A DNA stretch of 64,000 bases from a virus: the IMG/VR virus record IMGVR_UViG_3300049919_000418, positions 1-64,000 of that record; one strand, written 5' to 3'. Shown here one piece after another: positions 1 through 8,279 of the stretch; position 1 is the first letter of the stretch, and each line of letters begins with the position of its first letter. Made by a program: the position numbers and the translations under genes. The notes under the pieces are model-generated. The model was not told where the DNA came from and searched no databases. It worked only from the letters and a program-made list of their open reading frames with translations.

Positions 1-342
1 ATTCCAAAGGGTCGCCCAAAAACAGGGAAACCGCCTTTCACTTGGGAATATTCTGCAATTGATGCCCTTAATTACGATAAAATGGGAGAAGTCCGCTGGT
101 CTTATTTGGATGATACCCTTTACGCTATTGAGAGATACAATGGCACAGGCTACTTGCGTTTTCATATAAATACACCTACCCCTTATTTGTGGGCGGGGTC
201 ATCTATCGAGAGGCCCGGAAAATACGTGGCAGACAATAAGTGGAGTTCAACCGCTCGGAGTAGCCAAATAGGTGTCGCCGCCATATTAAAAATTATGGAG
301 GAACGGGGCGTTGCAAACACGTCTTCACTCAAAAGAAAGTAA
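1..342 (+). CDS. Endolysin-like protein, C-terminal part (5' end outside window)
   Basis: The frame is open from base 1 and stops at 340-342, giving 113 visible residues; the true start lies left of the window. Visible motifs are TWEYSAIDAL, then AIERYNGTGYLRF, SPYLW-like PYLWAGSS, and GKYVADNKW. This series (ERYNG-GY, PYLW-G, GKYVAD) is what I recall from a family of phage lysozyme-type peptidoglycan hydrolases, so the likely role is cell-wall degradation at lysis. The N-terminal catalytic region cannot be checked because it is cut off. The next gene is a membrane protein, which fits a lysis cassette. The family call is from memory of motifs; the partial state is seen directly. Confidence 0.6.
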   Translation: MPKGRPKTGKPPFTWEYSAIDALNYDKMGEVRWSYLDDTLYAIERYNGTGYLRFHINTPTPYLWAGSSIERPGKYVADNKWSSTARSSQIGVAAILKIMEERGVANTSSLKRK

Positions 343-390
343 ATTCTTTTTTACCGAAAAAAAGTAAAAAATATTGTAATTATTTGCTCC

Positions 391-401
391 TTAAAGTGTA
401 A
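391..401 (+). promoter_or_regulatory. GTGTAA late-promoter-like motif (copy 1)
   Basis: TTAAAGTGTAA lies in the 68-base AT-rich gap after the endolysin. Its GTGTAA core ends 9 bases before the ATG at 411. It belongs to a set of nine similar sites upstream of + strand genes. Function as a promoter is inferred from recurrence and position. Confidence 0.5.
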
Positions 402-410
402 CCTTGGTAT

Positions 411-1157
411 ATGATTATGATGTTGGCTGATATAATAAGCGGTTTAAAAAAAATCACAGAAGATTACAAATTCCTTCCGGAGGCCGCTGGAATAATTGGC
501 TTGCTTTTGTTGGTTTTTAAAAGGGGGAGAAGGTGGATTATGGGCTTTATAAAGGGTTTATATACTTGGATTGTATTTCCATTTAAAAGTCAAGACGTTC
601 GAACGGAAATTTTGTCAGAAATATCCGGCATAAAAACCGAACTTCAAAAAAATACCAAAATATCTGAGGAAACAGCAAAGGAGGTCGCCAGCCTTAAATC
701 TTTGGTTGGCCACAATGGCGGCGGCGGACTGCTTGACATGGTGGGCGAGCTTATTGGTTGGCGCTCAAGCGAGTTTTGGCTTCGAGCGCAAGTTGGGTTT
801 CTATGTGATGGGGAAGGAAGAAACATTGATGTAACGCATGCGTATAGTATTTTGCTGGGGCTTTCAAGCAAAGCGGACCTTACGGGGATTAGCTGGAAAA
901 GCTACACAGACAGAGATCGGTCCACAAGTTATTTAAATGAATTTAAAGACGCCGCATCAAGACGGGAAACCTTTCGCGGGAAAATAGAACTTTTCGACAT
1001 CAACGCAATTTCCAGAGGCTTCTGGATTATTGTTGCTCACCCTATCTCAGCGGAAAAGGCCAAGGCTGTTCGCTATGTAGGTTTCGCTTACCCCGCAGAC
1101 GACGTGTCTAGGGCTATAGCTAAAGCATATAATTGGCCACTTGTAGTGCCGATTTAA
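411..1157 (+). CDS. Membrane-anchored protein with PAS-like domain, next to endolysin
   Basis: 248 residues. A hydrophobic segment at about 22-36 and a second at about 42-58 suggest membrane anchoring. A polar, probably helical linker follows (about 60-100), then a glycine run (HNGGGG). Residues about 123-213 look like a PAS fold: FLCDGEGRNIDVTHAY, ILLGLSSKADLTGISW and a beta-rich GFWIIVAHPI end. Similar membrane-PAS proteins occur, as I recall, in uncultured marine phages with no proven role. Because it follows the endolysin it could act in lysis timing or as a holin-like or sensory protein, but that is inference. Start is uncertain between ATG 411, 417 and 420. Confidence 0.55.
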   Translation: MIMMLADIISGLKKITEDYKFLPEAAGIIGLLLLVFKRGRRWIMGFIKGLYTWIVFPFKSQDVRTEILSEISGIKTELQKNTKISEETAKEVASLKSLVGHNGGGGLLDMVGELIGWRSSEFWLRAQVGFLCDGEGRNIDVTHAYSILLGLSSKADLTGISWKSYTDRDRSTSYLNEFKDAASRRETFRGKIELFDINAISRGFWIIVAHPISAEKAKAVRYVGFAYPADDVSRAIAKAYNWPLVVPI

Positions 1158-1165
1158 GTCATCTT

Positions 1166-1951
1166 ATGGCAACAAAGAAAACACCAAAATACGCTTCCAT
1201 TAACGAAGTATCTAACCTTAACCCAAAAACAAATAAAAGATCTGCGGCGCGGCGTCCCGACACCTCACCCTATGTCTGCTCCAACAAAAAGCAGGGATTG
1301 AGCTTTAACATCGATTGTAAAATCCCTTGGACAGAAAAGCAATTGGACTTTTTTGATTTGGTCGCGGATAAAGAATGTAAGGTTATCTTTATAAGCGGGC
1401 CTGCTGGCGTTTCTAAAACTTTAATATCTGTCTATACGTCTTTACTCCTTTTAAAAGAGAAAAAGGTTTCGGAAATTGTTTATGTCAGGACGGCAATTGA
1501 AAGCGCAAGCAAATCCTTGGGCGCACTACCCGGAACTCTTGATGAAAAACTATCTGTTTACATCGAACCAATATTGGACAAACTTGAAGAAATTATCGGC
1601 AAGGAGAACTCCAAAAACCTGTTAGAGCGTGGACTTGTAACTGCCCGACCGATCAACTACCTTCGTGGCTGCCAGTTTTCGAGTAAGGCTATAATTTTTG
1701 ATGAAGCTCAAAACTCTACAATGTCCGAAATGACCACATTCCTAACTCGTATTGGGGAATTCAGCAAGATTTTTATCTGCGGCGATCCTTCTCAGGCAGA
1801 TATAAGAGACAGTTCTTTCGAAAAGACCCTTAGACTCTTCGATAATATTGAAGCGGAGGACAACGGAATCTTTATTTTTGAATTCGATGAGGAAGATATC
1901 CTTCGCTCTGAGATTCTCAAGTTTATCGTAAAAAGACTGAAACAGGCGTAA
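1166..1951 (+). CDS. phoH: PhoH-like ATPase
   Basis: 261 residues from ATG 1166; an in-frame ATG at 1133 lies inside the preceding gene and is less likely. The Walker A loop is GPAGVSKT (about 78-86), a variant of the usual GPAGTGKT with V-S in place of T-G. Walker B is IIFDEAQN (about 176-183), followed by ICGDPSQAD, the family's sensor-like motif. PhoH proteins are P-loop ATPases often found in marine phages; their phage role is unsettled, with RNA metabolism proposed for relatives with RNA-binding domains. The N-terminal 50 residues are basic and low in predicted fold. A strong terminator follows directly, so the gene ends its transcription unit. Confidence 0.9.
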   Translation: MATKKTPKYASINEVSNLNPKTNKRSAARRPDTSPYVCSNKKQGLSFNIDCKIPWTEKQLDFFDLVADKECKVIFISGPAGVSKTLISVYTSLLLLKEKKVSEIVYVRTAIESASKSLGALPGTLDEKLSVYIEPILDKLEEIIGKENSKNLLERGLVTARPINYLRGCQFSSKAIIFDEAQNSTMSEMTTFLTRIGEFSKIFICGDPSQADIRDSSFEKTLRLFDNIEAEDNGIFIFEFDEEDILRSEILKFIVKRLKQA

Positions 1952-1972
1952 ACCATTAAAAATCAATAGAGG

Positions 1973-2005
1973 GGGCGGGCTTTTTCCGAAAGCCCGCCCT
2001 TTTTT
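1973..2005 (+). terminator. Rho-independent terminator after phoH-like gene
   Basis: GGGCGGGCTTT (1973-1983) pairs perfectly with AAAGCCCGCCC (1989-1999) around a five-base loop, followed by six T residues. The 11-bp GC-rich stem plus T-run is a textbook intrinsic terminator. Confidence 0.93.
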
Positions 2006-2051
2006 GCATTTTTTTAAAATAAATCAGGAATAACCTCTCACAATCGGGTAT

Positions 2052-2062
2052 ATTAAGTGTAG
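2052..2062 (+). promoter_or_regulatory. GTGTAA-type promoter motif, GTGTAG variant (copy 2)
   Basis: ATTAAGTGTAG lies between the terminator at 1973-2005 and the ATG at 2093, 30 bases before the start. Coming straight after a terminator it is in the right place to restart transcription for the sigma-like/terminase block. The last base differs from the other copies. Confidence 0.5.
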
Positions 2063-2092
2063 GATAACAGTTAGGGACACAAACAAAACAAT

Positions 2093-2542
2093 ATGAAATA
2101 CATTTCTTTGCAAAAATACGACCAAGAGTTTTCTGGTCAAGGCGTTAAATATCGACTTTTCTACAACCCAAATGATACGGTTGCCATCTTCGAGCCGGGT
2201 TTTGACGACGACATTTGGCCTTACATTATGGAAAAGGGGTTTGCTCTTAAAGAGTCTGGATTTATCATGAACGCTGAAAATGCGGCAATCATTCGCGAAT
2301 TCATTGCGCAGCAAAAAGGAGAAAAAGAAGTTTTAGAGAACATCAAGGTTGATTCCTTTGTTACTCCCAATCTTATAGATCCGCATCCTTATGGTTTGGC
2401 CAAGGTGGCAACTCCTCAACTTGGCCAAGATAAGTTGGAGAATTGGATTTTTGAGTTGGAGTCAAAACCAACCGTTGCGAAACTTGCGGTTATCCTTAAA
2501 GAGATTCTACAAGAGTTTGAAACATCCCGTAGCCAAAGATAA
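2093..2542 (+). CDS. Conserved-looking phage protein of unknown function
   Basis: 149 residues, soluble, no membrane segment, no motif I recognise. The N-terminal half is aromatic and acidic (FEPGFDDDIWPYIMEKG), the C-terminal half helical. It is the first gene after a terminator and promoter-like motif. Its stop shares one base with the start of the next gene (TAATG), so the block 2093-8271 is probably one operon leading to the terminase. No function can be assigned. Confidence 0.7.
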   Translation: MKYISLQKYDQEFSGQGVKYRLFYNPNDTVAIFEPGFDDDIWPYIMEKGFALKESGFIMNAENAAIIREFIAQQKGEKEVLENIKVDSFVTPNLIDPHPYGLAKVATPQLGQDKLENWIFELESKPTVAKLAVILKEILQEFETSRSQR

Positions 2543-2835
2543 TGAAGATTTTTTGCATGTCATGCGGACGAGGTTCGGAATATATTGGCGAGCACAATAA
2601 ACCCGACGCCTGTGTTTGTGGCGAGGATTTTAATAACCCGACCTTGGAAGCTTCACCCTCAACTTCAAAAGCGACCACCCCCCATCAAAAACGAAATACA
2701 CCACGGGGAAGTGATGTGAAATCCTTTGTTATTGAAGGAAAAAAATTCGATATTATGGCCTTGGCCAAGTCATTAACGCCTGAATTTGTCGTGGGATATG
2801 CACCCGACACTCAAGAAGAATCCTTAAAAGAGTAA
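2542..2835 (+). CDS. Small protein with N-terminal zinc-ribbon-like cysteines
   Basis: 97 residues. The N-terminus has MKIFCMSCGRGSEYIG followed by CVCGEDF, giving a C-x2-C and C-x-C arrangement typical of a small zinc ribbon. A serine/threonine/proline-rich linker follows, then a short helical tail (FDIMALAKSLTPEFVVGYA). It may bind nucleic acid or a protein partner, but nothing decides which. It overlaps the previous gene by one base and is followed after one base by the sigma-like gene. Confidence 0.65.
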   Translation: MKIFCMSCGRGSEYIGEHNKPDACVCGEDFNNPTLEASPSTSKATTPHQKRNTPRGSDVKSFVIEGKKFDIMALAKSLTPEFVVGYAPDTQEESLKE

Positions 2836-2836
2836 T

Positions 2837-3523
2837 ATGTTACATAGCTTCGAAGATAAGATAGACGCGGTTAATCATGAAATTGCCAAAAGAAGGGGGA
2901 AGTGGAGGTTAAACGCCCTATCTTATATCGACTATGATGATATCTCTCAAATTTTAAGAATCCACATTCATGAAAAGTGGGCGCTTTGGGATCAGGCTCG
3001 TCCGTTGGAACAATGGTTGAATAGGGTTATTACCTATCAACTTATTAATTTGGTTCGAAACCATTACGGAAGAGTCGCGCCGCCTTGTAATGGTTGCTCT
3101 CATAACATATCAAACGACTTTTGCTCGTTTACTCCAAGCGGTTCCAAGTGTGACGAATGCCCGCTTTATAAGAAATGGCAATCAAAGGCGCAAACAGGAT
3201 ACAATTTAAAGCTCGCCGCTTCCATTGATTCCGAGGATTTCGTTGAACCGAAATCATCCTCTACTGATTTTTCGGACCATATCGATTACGATTCCTCTTC
3301 TCAAAAGCTTCATGATTCAATGCGGAAAATACTTCCAGCGTCCCAATATAAAATTTATGATCTTTTGATTGTTCAAAATCTGTCAGACAAAGAGGTCGCC
3401 CTAGAGCTTAAGTTGCGTTCATCGGAACGTGGGCGCTGTCCGGGCTACAAACACCTTAATGATATGCGTAACAAATTCTATGAGCTCGCCAAAAAAGTAA
3501 TTCAAAACAAAGACATACTATGA
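2837..3523 (+). CDS. Sigma-factor-like protein with zinc-binding insert (candidate late sigma)
   Basis: 228 residues. Residues about 33-79 (YDDISQILRIHIHEKW, then RPLEQWLNRVITYQLINLVRN) match the pattern of sigma-70 region 2: an acidic DD start, a W-rich helix and a basic helix ending in LVRNHYGR. A cysteine-rich insert follows (C84, C87, C96, C105, C108). Residues about 168-222 form a helical C-terminal part with QYKIYDLLIVQNLSDKEVALELKL, like a region 4 helix-turn-helix. Family knowledge: phage sigma-like factors redirect host RNA polymerase to late genes. Inference: it may recognise the repeated GTGTAA motif upstream of virion genes. The cysteine insert is unusual. It could instead be another DNA-binding protein. 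Confidence 0.55.
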   Translation: MLHSFEDKIDAVNHEIAKRRGKWRLNALSYIDYDDISQILRIHIHEKWALWDQARPLEQWLNRVITYQLINLVRNHYGRVAPPCNGCSHNISNDFCSFTPSGSKCDECPLYKKWQSKAQTGYNLKLAASIDSEDFVEPKSSSTDFSDHIDYDSSSQKLHDSMRKILPASQYKIYDLLIVQNLSDKEVALELKLRSSERGRCPGYKHLNDMRNKFYELAKKVIQNKDIL

Positions 3524-4611
3524 ATAAAGGTGATCTAGGATATGTGCAAGCGGTTATTGATCAACGTCAATATAACCTAACTTTTGCCCAGCAAGCGTTT
3601 ATACAGAAAAACGCAGACAAGTTTTCTCTCGTCGAACTCATGCAAAAAACTTTCAAGGAGCCATCTTTGAATGAAAGAAGTGTTGAGTATGACGAAATTC
3701 GTAAGTATGTCGCAAAGGTTAAGCGGGGAACAGCTATTGTTTCATTTACGGAAGATCAAATAGCATTTATTGAGGGCAATTCCTCAACAATGAAGCCATT
3801 CGAGCTCGCAAAAAACATCTTCCCCAATCGCGCGGATTTAAAACCTCTTTCCGCCGAACCGCAGATTATCAGTGAGTATCTAAAATCTATCGGGCTTTTA
3901 GGTTCTGACGGTAAGGATAATGACGATTACAAGCCCCCGAAGGCCGCAGCTTCATTGGTTAGAAAAATTAATCAGGCGGATACTAACGCAAATTTTGACG
4001 CAAACGACCTTACCCCTGCGCAAAAAAAATGTGTTGAGTCTTTGCGATCCTATCTTCAGTCCATTCGCTTTATTGGATACATGAAGATTTTTGAAGAGGC
4101 GGATATGAAAGATATGTTCGAAGAAGAGTTTGTTAAAGGCACATACGATAAACACGATTTAAACTCCGAAGAGCTTAACATGTATATCAACCTTTGCGCC
4201 GAATACGTTAACATTCACCAAGTCCACAGAAACAAGGTTATCATTGAAAACAAAATTAATAACGCTCTTGTTGGCGATGGGGACGATGATTCAAAAAAAC
4301 TCTACATGACTTGGGTGGATCTTTTGCAGCGTCGCGAAGACGATCTTCATAAAAGCAAGAAACGCGCCGAAGACCTTCAGGTTAAATTGAGTTCCACGCG
4401 TTCAGTTAGGCTTAAAAGCATTGCTGATGCAAACGAATCCTTAAGTAAGTTTGTTGAAGAGTGGAAGAGTGAGGAGGGCCGCAAGAGAATGTTGAAAATC
4501 GCTGAGGCTCAAAACCAATTGGTTAAAAATGAATTGGGCCGCCTTGAAAATTTTGAGGAATACATCGCAAATATTCGCGGTGTAGGTCAGCAAGAAATTC
4601 TTAGAAATTAA
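3520..4611 (+). CDS. DNA-packaging-region protein, possible small terminase role
   Basis: 363 residues, starting on a 4-base overlap (ATGA) with the sigma-like gene. Two N-terminal segments look like repeats of one another: LTFAQQAFIQKNADKFSLVEL (about 20-40) and VSFTEDQIAFIEGNSSTMKPFEL (about 74-96), each followed by a helix and an EI-Y-L element; they could be paired helical DNA-binding domains. The C-terminal third is coiled-coil rich (KKRAEDLQVKL onward). Position two genes upstream of the large terminase and the domain layout fit a small-terminase-like or packaging accessory protein, but no sequence motif proves it. Confidence 0.5.
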   Translation: MNKGDLGYVQAVIDQRQYNLTFAQQAFIQKNADKFSLVELMQKTFKEPSLNERSVEYDEIRKYVAKVKRGTAIVSFTEDQIAFIEGNSSTMKPFELAKNIFPNRADLKPLSAEPQIISEYLKSIGLLGSDGKDNDDYKPPKAAASLVRKINQADTNANFDANDLTPAQKKCVESLRSYLQSIRFIGYMKIFEEADMKDMFEEEFVKGTYDKHDLNSEELNMYINLCAEYVNIHQVHRNKVIIENKINNALVGDGDDDSKKLYMTWVDLLQRREDDLHKSKKRAEDLQVKLSSTRSVRLKSIADANESLSKFVEEWKSEEGRKRMLKIAEAQNQLVKNELGRLENFEEYIANIRGVGQQEILRN

Positions 4612-4616
4612 CTCCC

Positions 4617-5561
4617 ATGGATTTTACATGCAAAATATGCGGCCTAGGGTTCAATTCCTATCGGAGCCTACACAATCATTTGGCCAAGGTTGAGAATACG
4701 GCTCAAAAGGAATATTATGAAAAATACTTCCCGAAGTTTGACCTTTTCAACGGAAACCCGATTCCCTTTTCAAGGGTTGAAGATTATTCCACTCGACTTT
4801 TCATAGATAAGCGGTCTGAGTTCGCCTATCTTAGGCGCAATGGGCTACAGGCGGTTTCTGGAGACGTTTTAATGAAGCAGTTGGCCGACTGCTCCGCAAA
4901 ATCAAGAGGAAGGCTTCCAACATACTGTGAGTGGAGGTCTTCAAAAAACCTACGCTACGATTTCATGGACAAGGAGGGTTTTTTCCTTGAGTTTGTTGAG
5001 CGGGCGCGGGCGAATGGTATTAATTCTAATTTTGATTATTCCGCTCGTTGGTTGCAGTTTGAATCCAAAGAATGCGAAATTCTTGTTGATACCCGGGAGC
5101 AACAACCCCTTTTTGATTGTGAAAAAACTACAATTAATGTTGGGGACTACACACTAAGTAAAGAAAACTACAACGGAGTTCATGTTGACCGTAAATCCAA
5201 AGCGGACTTTATCGGAACCTTTACAAAGGGGTTGGATAGGTTTAGAAAAGAGTGCGAAAAAGCACGGGCTATGGATATAACTATTGTAGTCTTAATAGAG
5301 GAAACATATCAAAAATGCTTCACTTATCTTCCTTTAAAATTTACAAAACAAAAAGTTACAGGTGAGAGTGCGTTTCATGGGTTGCGTAAAATTTCCCGCG
5401 AATTCCCGGAGGTTCAATTTTTGTTTGTTGATGGGAGGGAAGAGGCAAAAGAATATATTAAAATGCTTTTAAATAATAAAAACATAATCGAATCGGTAGA
5501 TCTTCAGTTCATGTATGAGCTTGGGGAGCTTGATATTAAAATTGTGGAGGACTCATTATAA
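4617..5561 (+). CDS. Zinc-finger plus ERCC4-type nuclease-like protein
   Basis: 314 residues. The N-terminus has a zinc-finger-like FTCKICGLGFNSYRSLHNHL (C5, C8, H19, H21) followed by KEYYEKYF, a combination seen in phage DNA-binding proteins. Residues about 154-200 carry the ERCC4/XPF-type nuclease signature: ILVDTREQQPL (D158, E161), NVGDYTL (G-D-Y at 176-178) and VHVDRKSKADF (D191, R192, K193, D197). ERCC4 nucleases cut branched or flap DNA with the GD-x-ERK-x3-D motif; here D stands in place of E. It ends two bases before the large terminase start, so it may process DNA for packaging or resolve branches ahead of the motor. Role is inferred. Confidence 0.75.
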   Translation: MDFTCKICGLGFNSYRSLHNHLAKVENTAQKEYYEKYFPKFDLFNGNPIPFSRVEDYSTRLFIDKRSEFAYLRRNGLQAVSGDVLMKQLADCSAKSRGRLPTYCEWRSSKNLRYDFMDKEGFFLEFVERARANGINSNFDYSARWLQFESKECEILVDTREQQPLFDCEKTTINVGDYTLSKENYNGVHVDRKSKADFIGTFTKGLDRFRKECEKARAMDITIVVLIEETYQKCFTYLPLKFTKQKVTGESAFHGLRKISREFPEVQFLFVDGREEAKEYIKMLLNNKNIIESVDLQFMYELGELDIKIVEDSL

Positions 5562-5562
5562 T

Positions 5563-8271
5563 ATGGCTTGGCAGGAGGGTTACCATACTTTAAAAGATCC
5601 GTTCCTTACGGATACCAATAAAAAATTAGGATTAATTGAGGGGGAAATCAGTTCAAGAGACGCTCAGGTTTCTTTTGCAAAATTTTGCTGTGCAAATCCA
5701 GCTTTTGCAGCCAACCTTTTGATGGGCGTAGATATCTATCCGTTTCAAGATATTATGCTTCGAGCAATGAATAGCCGCGATTATTTTCTCGGTGTCGCAG
5801 GTCGAGGACTCGGGAAAACGACTATCGCGGCGATATTTGTTCCTCTTTATGCTATTTTTAACCCCGGAGTGACAATCGGGATTACCAGCTCAACTTTCCG
5901 TCAAGCAAGATCGATATTTTCTAAAATTGAAAGCATGGCATACTCTGAGGGGGGTAAATATCTTAGGCAGTGCTTGGTTGGCAAACCTAGCCATAGAAGC
6001 GATGCGTGGGAAATGCAAATTGGACAATCCAAGATTGTTGCAATTCCGCTTGGCTGTTTTGGCGCGAATAGTCGTGTTAGATCTGACCGGGGCCTTGTTA
6101 AAATTGAAGATTACGCAAAGGACGAACCCAATAGTTGGGAGAACTCCCCGCTATCTGTGGACACTTTAAAGTCTCGCTCTAGGGCTTCTCACGTTTTGAA
6201 CGCAGGAAAACAAAAGTGTTACGAAGTTATTACTAAAAAAGGCTTTAAGGTAACGGCTGGAGAAAACCATGAATTTTTAGCTTATAATGGGGAAGAATTT
6301 GTTTGGAAAATTTGCTCTCAGCTTAACTTTCAAGATAGAATTCTGCTTAGTAAGCAAAGGTATGAATGCTCGCAGCCTGAATACAATTTAGGGTATGATC
6401 TTGGATATAAATACGGTTCGGAGCAATTTTTCTCTTCAGTTCAAGAGGAGCGTATTTTCAGTTGCACCAAAGAGTTCGGAAAGGGCTTTCTATCTGGCCT
6501 TTTTGAAACAGGGGTAAAGTCTTTTAAGAGGGCGAGCGGCGATCAAGTTTGGACTCTTAAATTGGCTAACGAGGAAATTGCGTTGAACATTCAACAGTAT
6601 TTACTGTGCTTTGGCATCGTTTCTTCAAGAATAAGCAATTCAATTAAATTAAATTATAAAAATATCCGCGTCTTTGGTAAGGAAATTGGGGATGGTAAAA
6701 GCCATTTCTTTGAAAAACATGCCAAAAAAATCAAAGTTAGAGAAAGTGTAATTGCCGCCGCACCAAAAAGGAGGGTCAAGCATGGGTTCGGAAAAGACTT
6801 TTTTATTGATTGCGTTAGAAATGTTACTCCACTGGGTGAAAGGCAGACCTATGATCTGCGCGTTCCTGTAGAAAATAACTATATCGTAAATGGATTTTGT
6901 AGTCATAATTCAGGCGATAAAATTCGGGGATATCGTTTTAATTTATTGGTTATTGACGAACTTTTGCTTTTATCCGAAAAGGTCATCAATGAAGTTCTAC
7001 TTCCCTTCATGGCTATTCAGATTGATCCGCGTGAACGCCAAAAGGTTCGCGAGGCGGAAATCGAACTTATTGAGGCTGGGCTTATGAAGCCGGAAGACAG
7101 GACGATATTTCCGAATAATAAACTTATTGGGCTTACCTCCGCAAGTTATGAATTTGAATATCTTTATGAAATGTATAAAGACTATTCTGAGAAAATCAAC
7201 GATCAATCGGCCAAGAACGTTTCTCACGCTATCATGCAAATGAGTTGTGAAATGGCTCCGGTCGGCCTTTATGACGAAAGCAACGTTGAAAACGCCCGCA
7301 AAAGTTACTCCCGCGCTCAGTTCGACCGAGAATATATGGCCAAATTTACTGGCGACAGTTCGGGGTTCTACTCTGCAAAGAAGCTGTATGAAATAAGCCT
7401 TAAAAAGGGTGAAAGCCCAACAGTTAAAATTAAAGGGGACGGCGCGAAGAATTATTTGCTAGCTATTGACCCGAACTATGACGCGTCCGAAACGTCTGAC
7501 GATTTCGCAATGACAATTTTTGAGGTAGATGAGGACAACCAACATGGATATATGGTTCATGGTTATGCTGTCGCGTCTTGCTCCCTCTCTGAGCGAATGG
7601 ACTACGTTCGATATATTTTTGATAATTTTAACATTGTTTATATGATTGTCGATAAAGCGGGTGGAGCTAAATTTGTGAAGGATATTAATGATCTTGGGGT
7701 TTTACCGTTTGCTTTGGACTTTTTTGACGCTGAATTTGAAGTATTCGATGAGGAAGAAATGTTTAAGGCTCGCCAATCTTATAACAATGGGGGCAAAGTA
7801 AAGCGTATTGTTCATTCTCAGTATTTCAGCGCTCAGTGGATTAGAACGGCTAACGAAAGCCTTTCTGGCGCAATTGACGGCAAAAGAATTTGGTTTGCCG
7901 CGCCTACGGAAGCTGAGGGAGTTAATTTTGATGACATCCCTATCCAAAAACTCAAGTTCAACGAAACTGAGATTTACGGAAACAAAAAGGAAGATCTTGA
8001 AACCAAGCGAATCGACTTTATTGATAATCAGAGTTTGGTTATTAGTAAAACAAAAAATCAGTGCGCCCTTATTGAGGCTACAACAGGGGCAACCGGAACC
8101 CAAAGGTTTGACCTTCCGTCCAACCTTCAGAAACAGACGGGTCCAACAAAAACACGTAAAGACTCTTATTCCGCACTTGTTTTGGCTAACTGGGGATTAA
8201 TTTGTTACTTTGCCCTGCTTAAGACTCCTGAGAAGAAAAAAAACATGTTTAAGGCTAGATTTTTAGCTTAA
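5563..8271 (+). CDS. terL: Terminase large subunit, interrupted by an intein
   Basis: 902 residues as translated from ATG 5563; an in-frame ATG at 5515 lies inside the upstream gene. After removal of the 285-residue intein the packaging motor would be 617 residues, a normal size. Walker A is GRGLGKTT (about 80-87). The intein begins at C165, just after AIPLG, and the host protein resumes at SGDKIRGYRFNLLVIDE with the Walker B strand. The C-terminal half carries nuclease-like acidic motifs (LLAIDPNYDASETSDD; MIVDKAGG; RKDSYSALVLAN). The protein translocates DNA into the prohead and cuts concatemers. The Walker B region reads IDELLLL. Confidence 0.93.
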   Translation: MAWQEGYHTLKDPFLTDTNKKLGLIEGEISSRDAQVSFAKFCCANPAFAANLLMGVDIYPFQDIMLRAMNSRDYFLGVAGRGLGKTTIAAIFVPLYAIFNPGVTIGITSSTFRQARSIFSKIESMAYSEGGKYLRQCLVGKPSHRSDAWEMQIGQSKIVAIPLGCFGANSRVRSDRGLVKIEDYAKDEPNSWENSPLSVDTLKSRSRASHVLNAGKQKCYEVITKKGFKVTAGENHEFLAYNGEEFVWKICSQLNFQDRILLSKQRYECSQPEYNLGYDLGYKYGSEQFFSSVQEERIFSCTKEFGKGFLSGLFETGVKSFKRASGDQVWTLKLANEEIALNIQQYLLCFGIVSSRISNSIKLNYKNIRVFGKEIGDGKSHFFEKHAKKIKVRESVIAAAPKRRVKHGFGKDFFIDCVRNVTPLGERQTYDLRVPVENNYIVNGFCSHNSGDKIRGYRFNLLVIDELLLLSEKVINEVLLPFMAIQIDPRERQKVREAEIELIEAGLMKPEDRTIFPNNKLIGLTSASYEFEYLYEMYKDYSEKINDQSAKNVSHAIMQMSCEMAPVGLYDESNVENARKSYSRAQFDREYMAKFTGDSSGFYSAKKLYEISLKKGESPTVKIKGDGAKNYLLAIDPNYDASETSDDFAMTIFEVDEDNQHGYMVHGYAVASCSLSERMDYVRYIFDNFNIVYMIVDKAGGAKFVKDINDLGVLPFALDFFDAEFEVFDEEEMFKARQSYNNGGKVKRIVHSQYFSAQWIRTANESLSGAIDGKRIWFAAPTEAEGVNFDDIPIQKLKFNETEIYGNKKEDLETKRIDFIDNQSLVISKTKNQCALIEATTGATGTQRFDLPSNLQKQTGPTKTRKDSYSALVLANWGLICYFALLKTPEKKKNMFKARFLA
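6055..6909 (+). other. In-frame intein in the terminase, with decayed LAGLIDADG endonuclease
   Basis: 285 residues, starting at Cys (TGT at 6055) and ending FCSHN at 6909, followed by extein Ser (TCA at 6910). Splicing blocks are visible: N-terminal CFGANSRVRS, block-B-like VTAGENHEFL (about 66-75), block-F-like TYDLRVPVENNYIVNG (about 265-280), and terminal His-Asn. The middle (about 110-220) aligns by eye to a LAGLIDADG endonuclease: NLGYDLGYKYG and GFLSGLFETG. The second lacks the usual D-A-D-G acidic pair and the first has no acidic residue at its end, so cutting activity is probably lost. The intein splits the ATPase between its Walker motifs, so virion DNA packaging should depend on splicing. 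Confidence 0.92.
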
Positions 8272-8279
8272 TAAGAAAT

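Noticed and set aside
346-364. Terminator after the endolysin gene (T6/A7 inverted repeat)
   Set aside because: The stem is all A-T apart from one end pair, so it is too weak to call an intrinsic terminator.
5515-5562. Longer terminase start at ATG 5515
   Set aside because: It would overlap 47 bases of the upstream nuclease gene in another frame; ATG 5563 directly follows that stop and is preceded by GGAGG.
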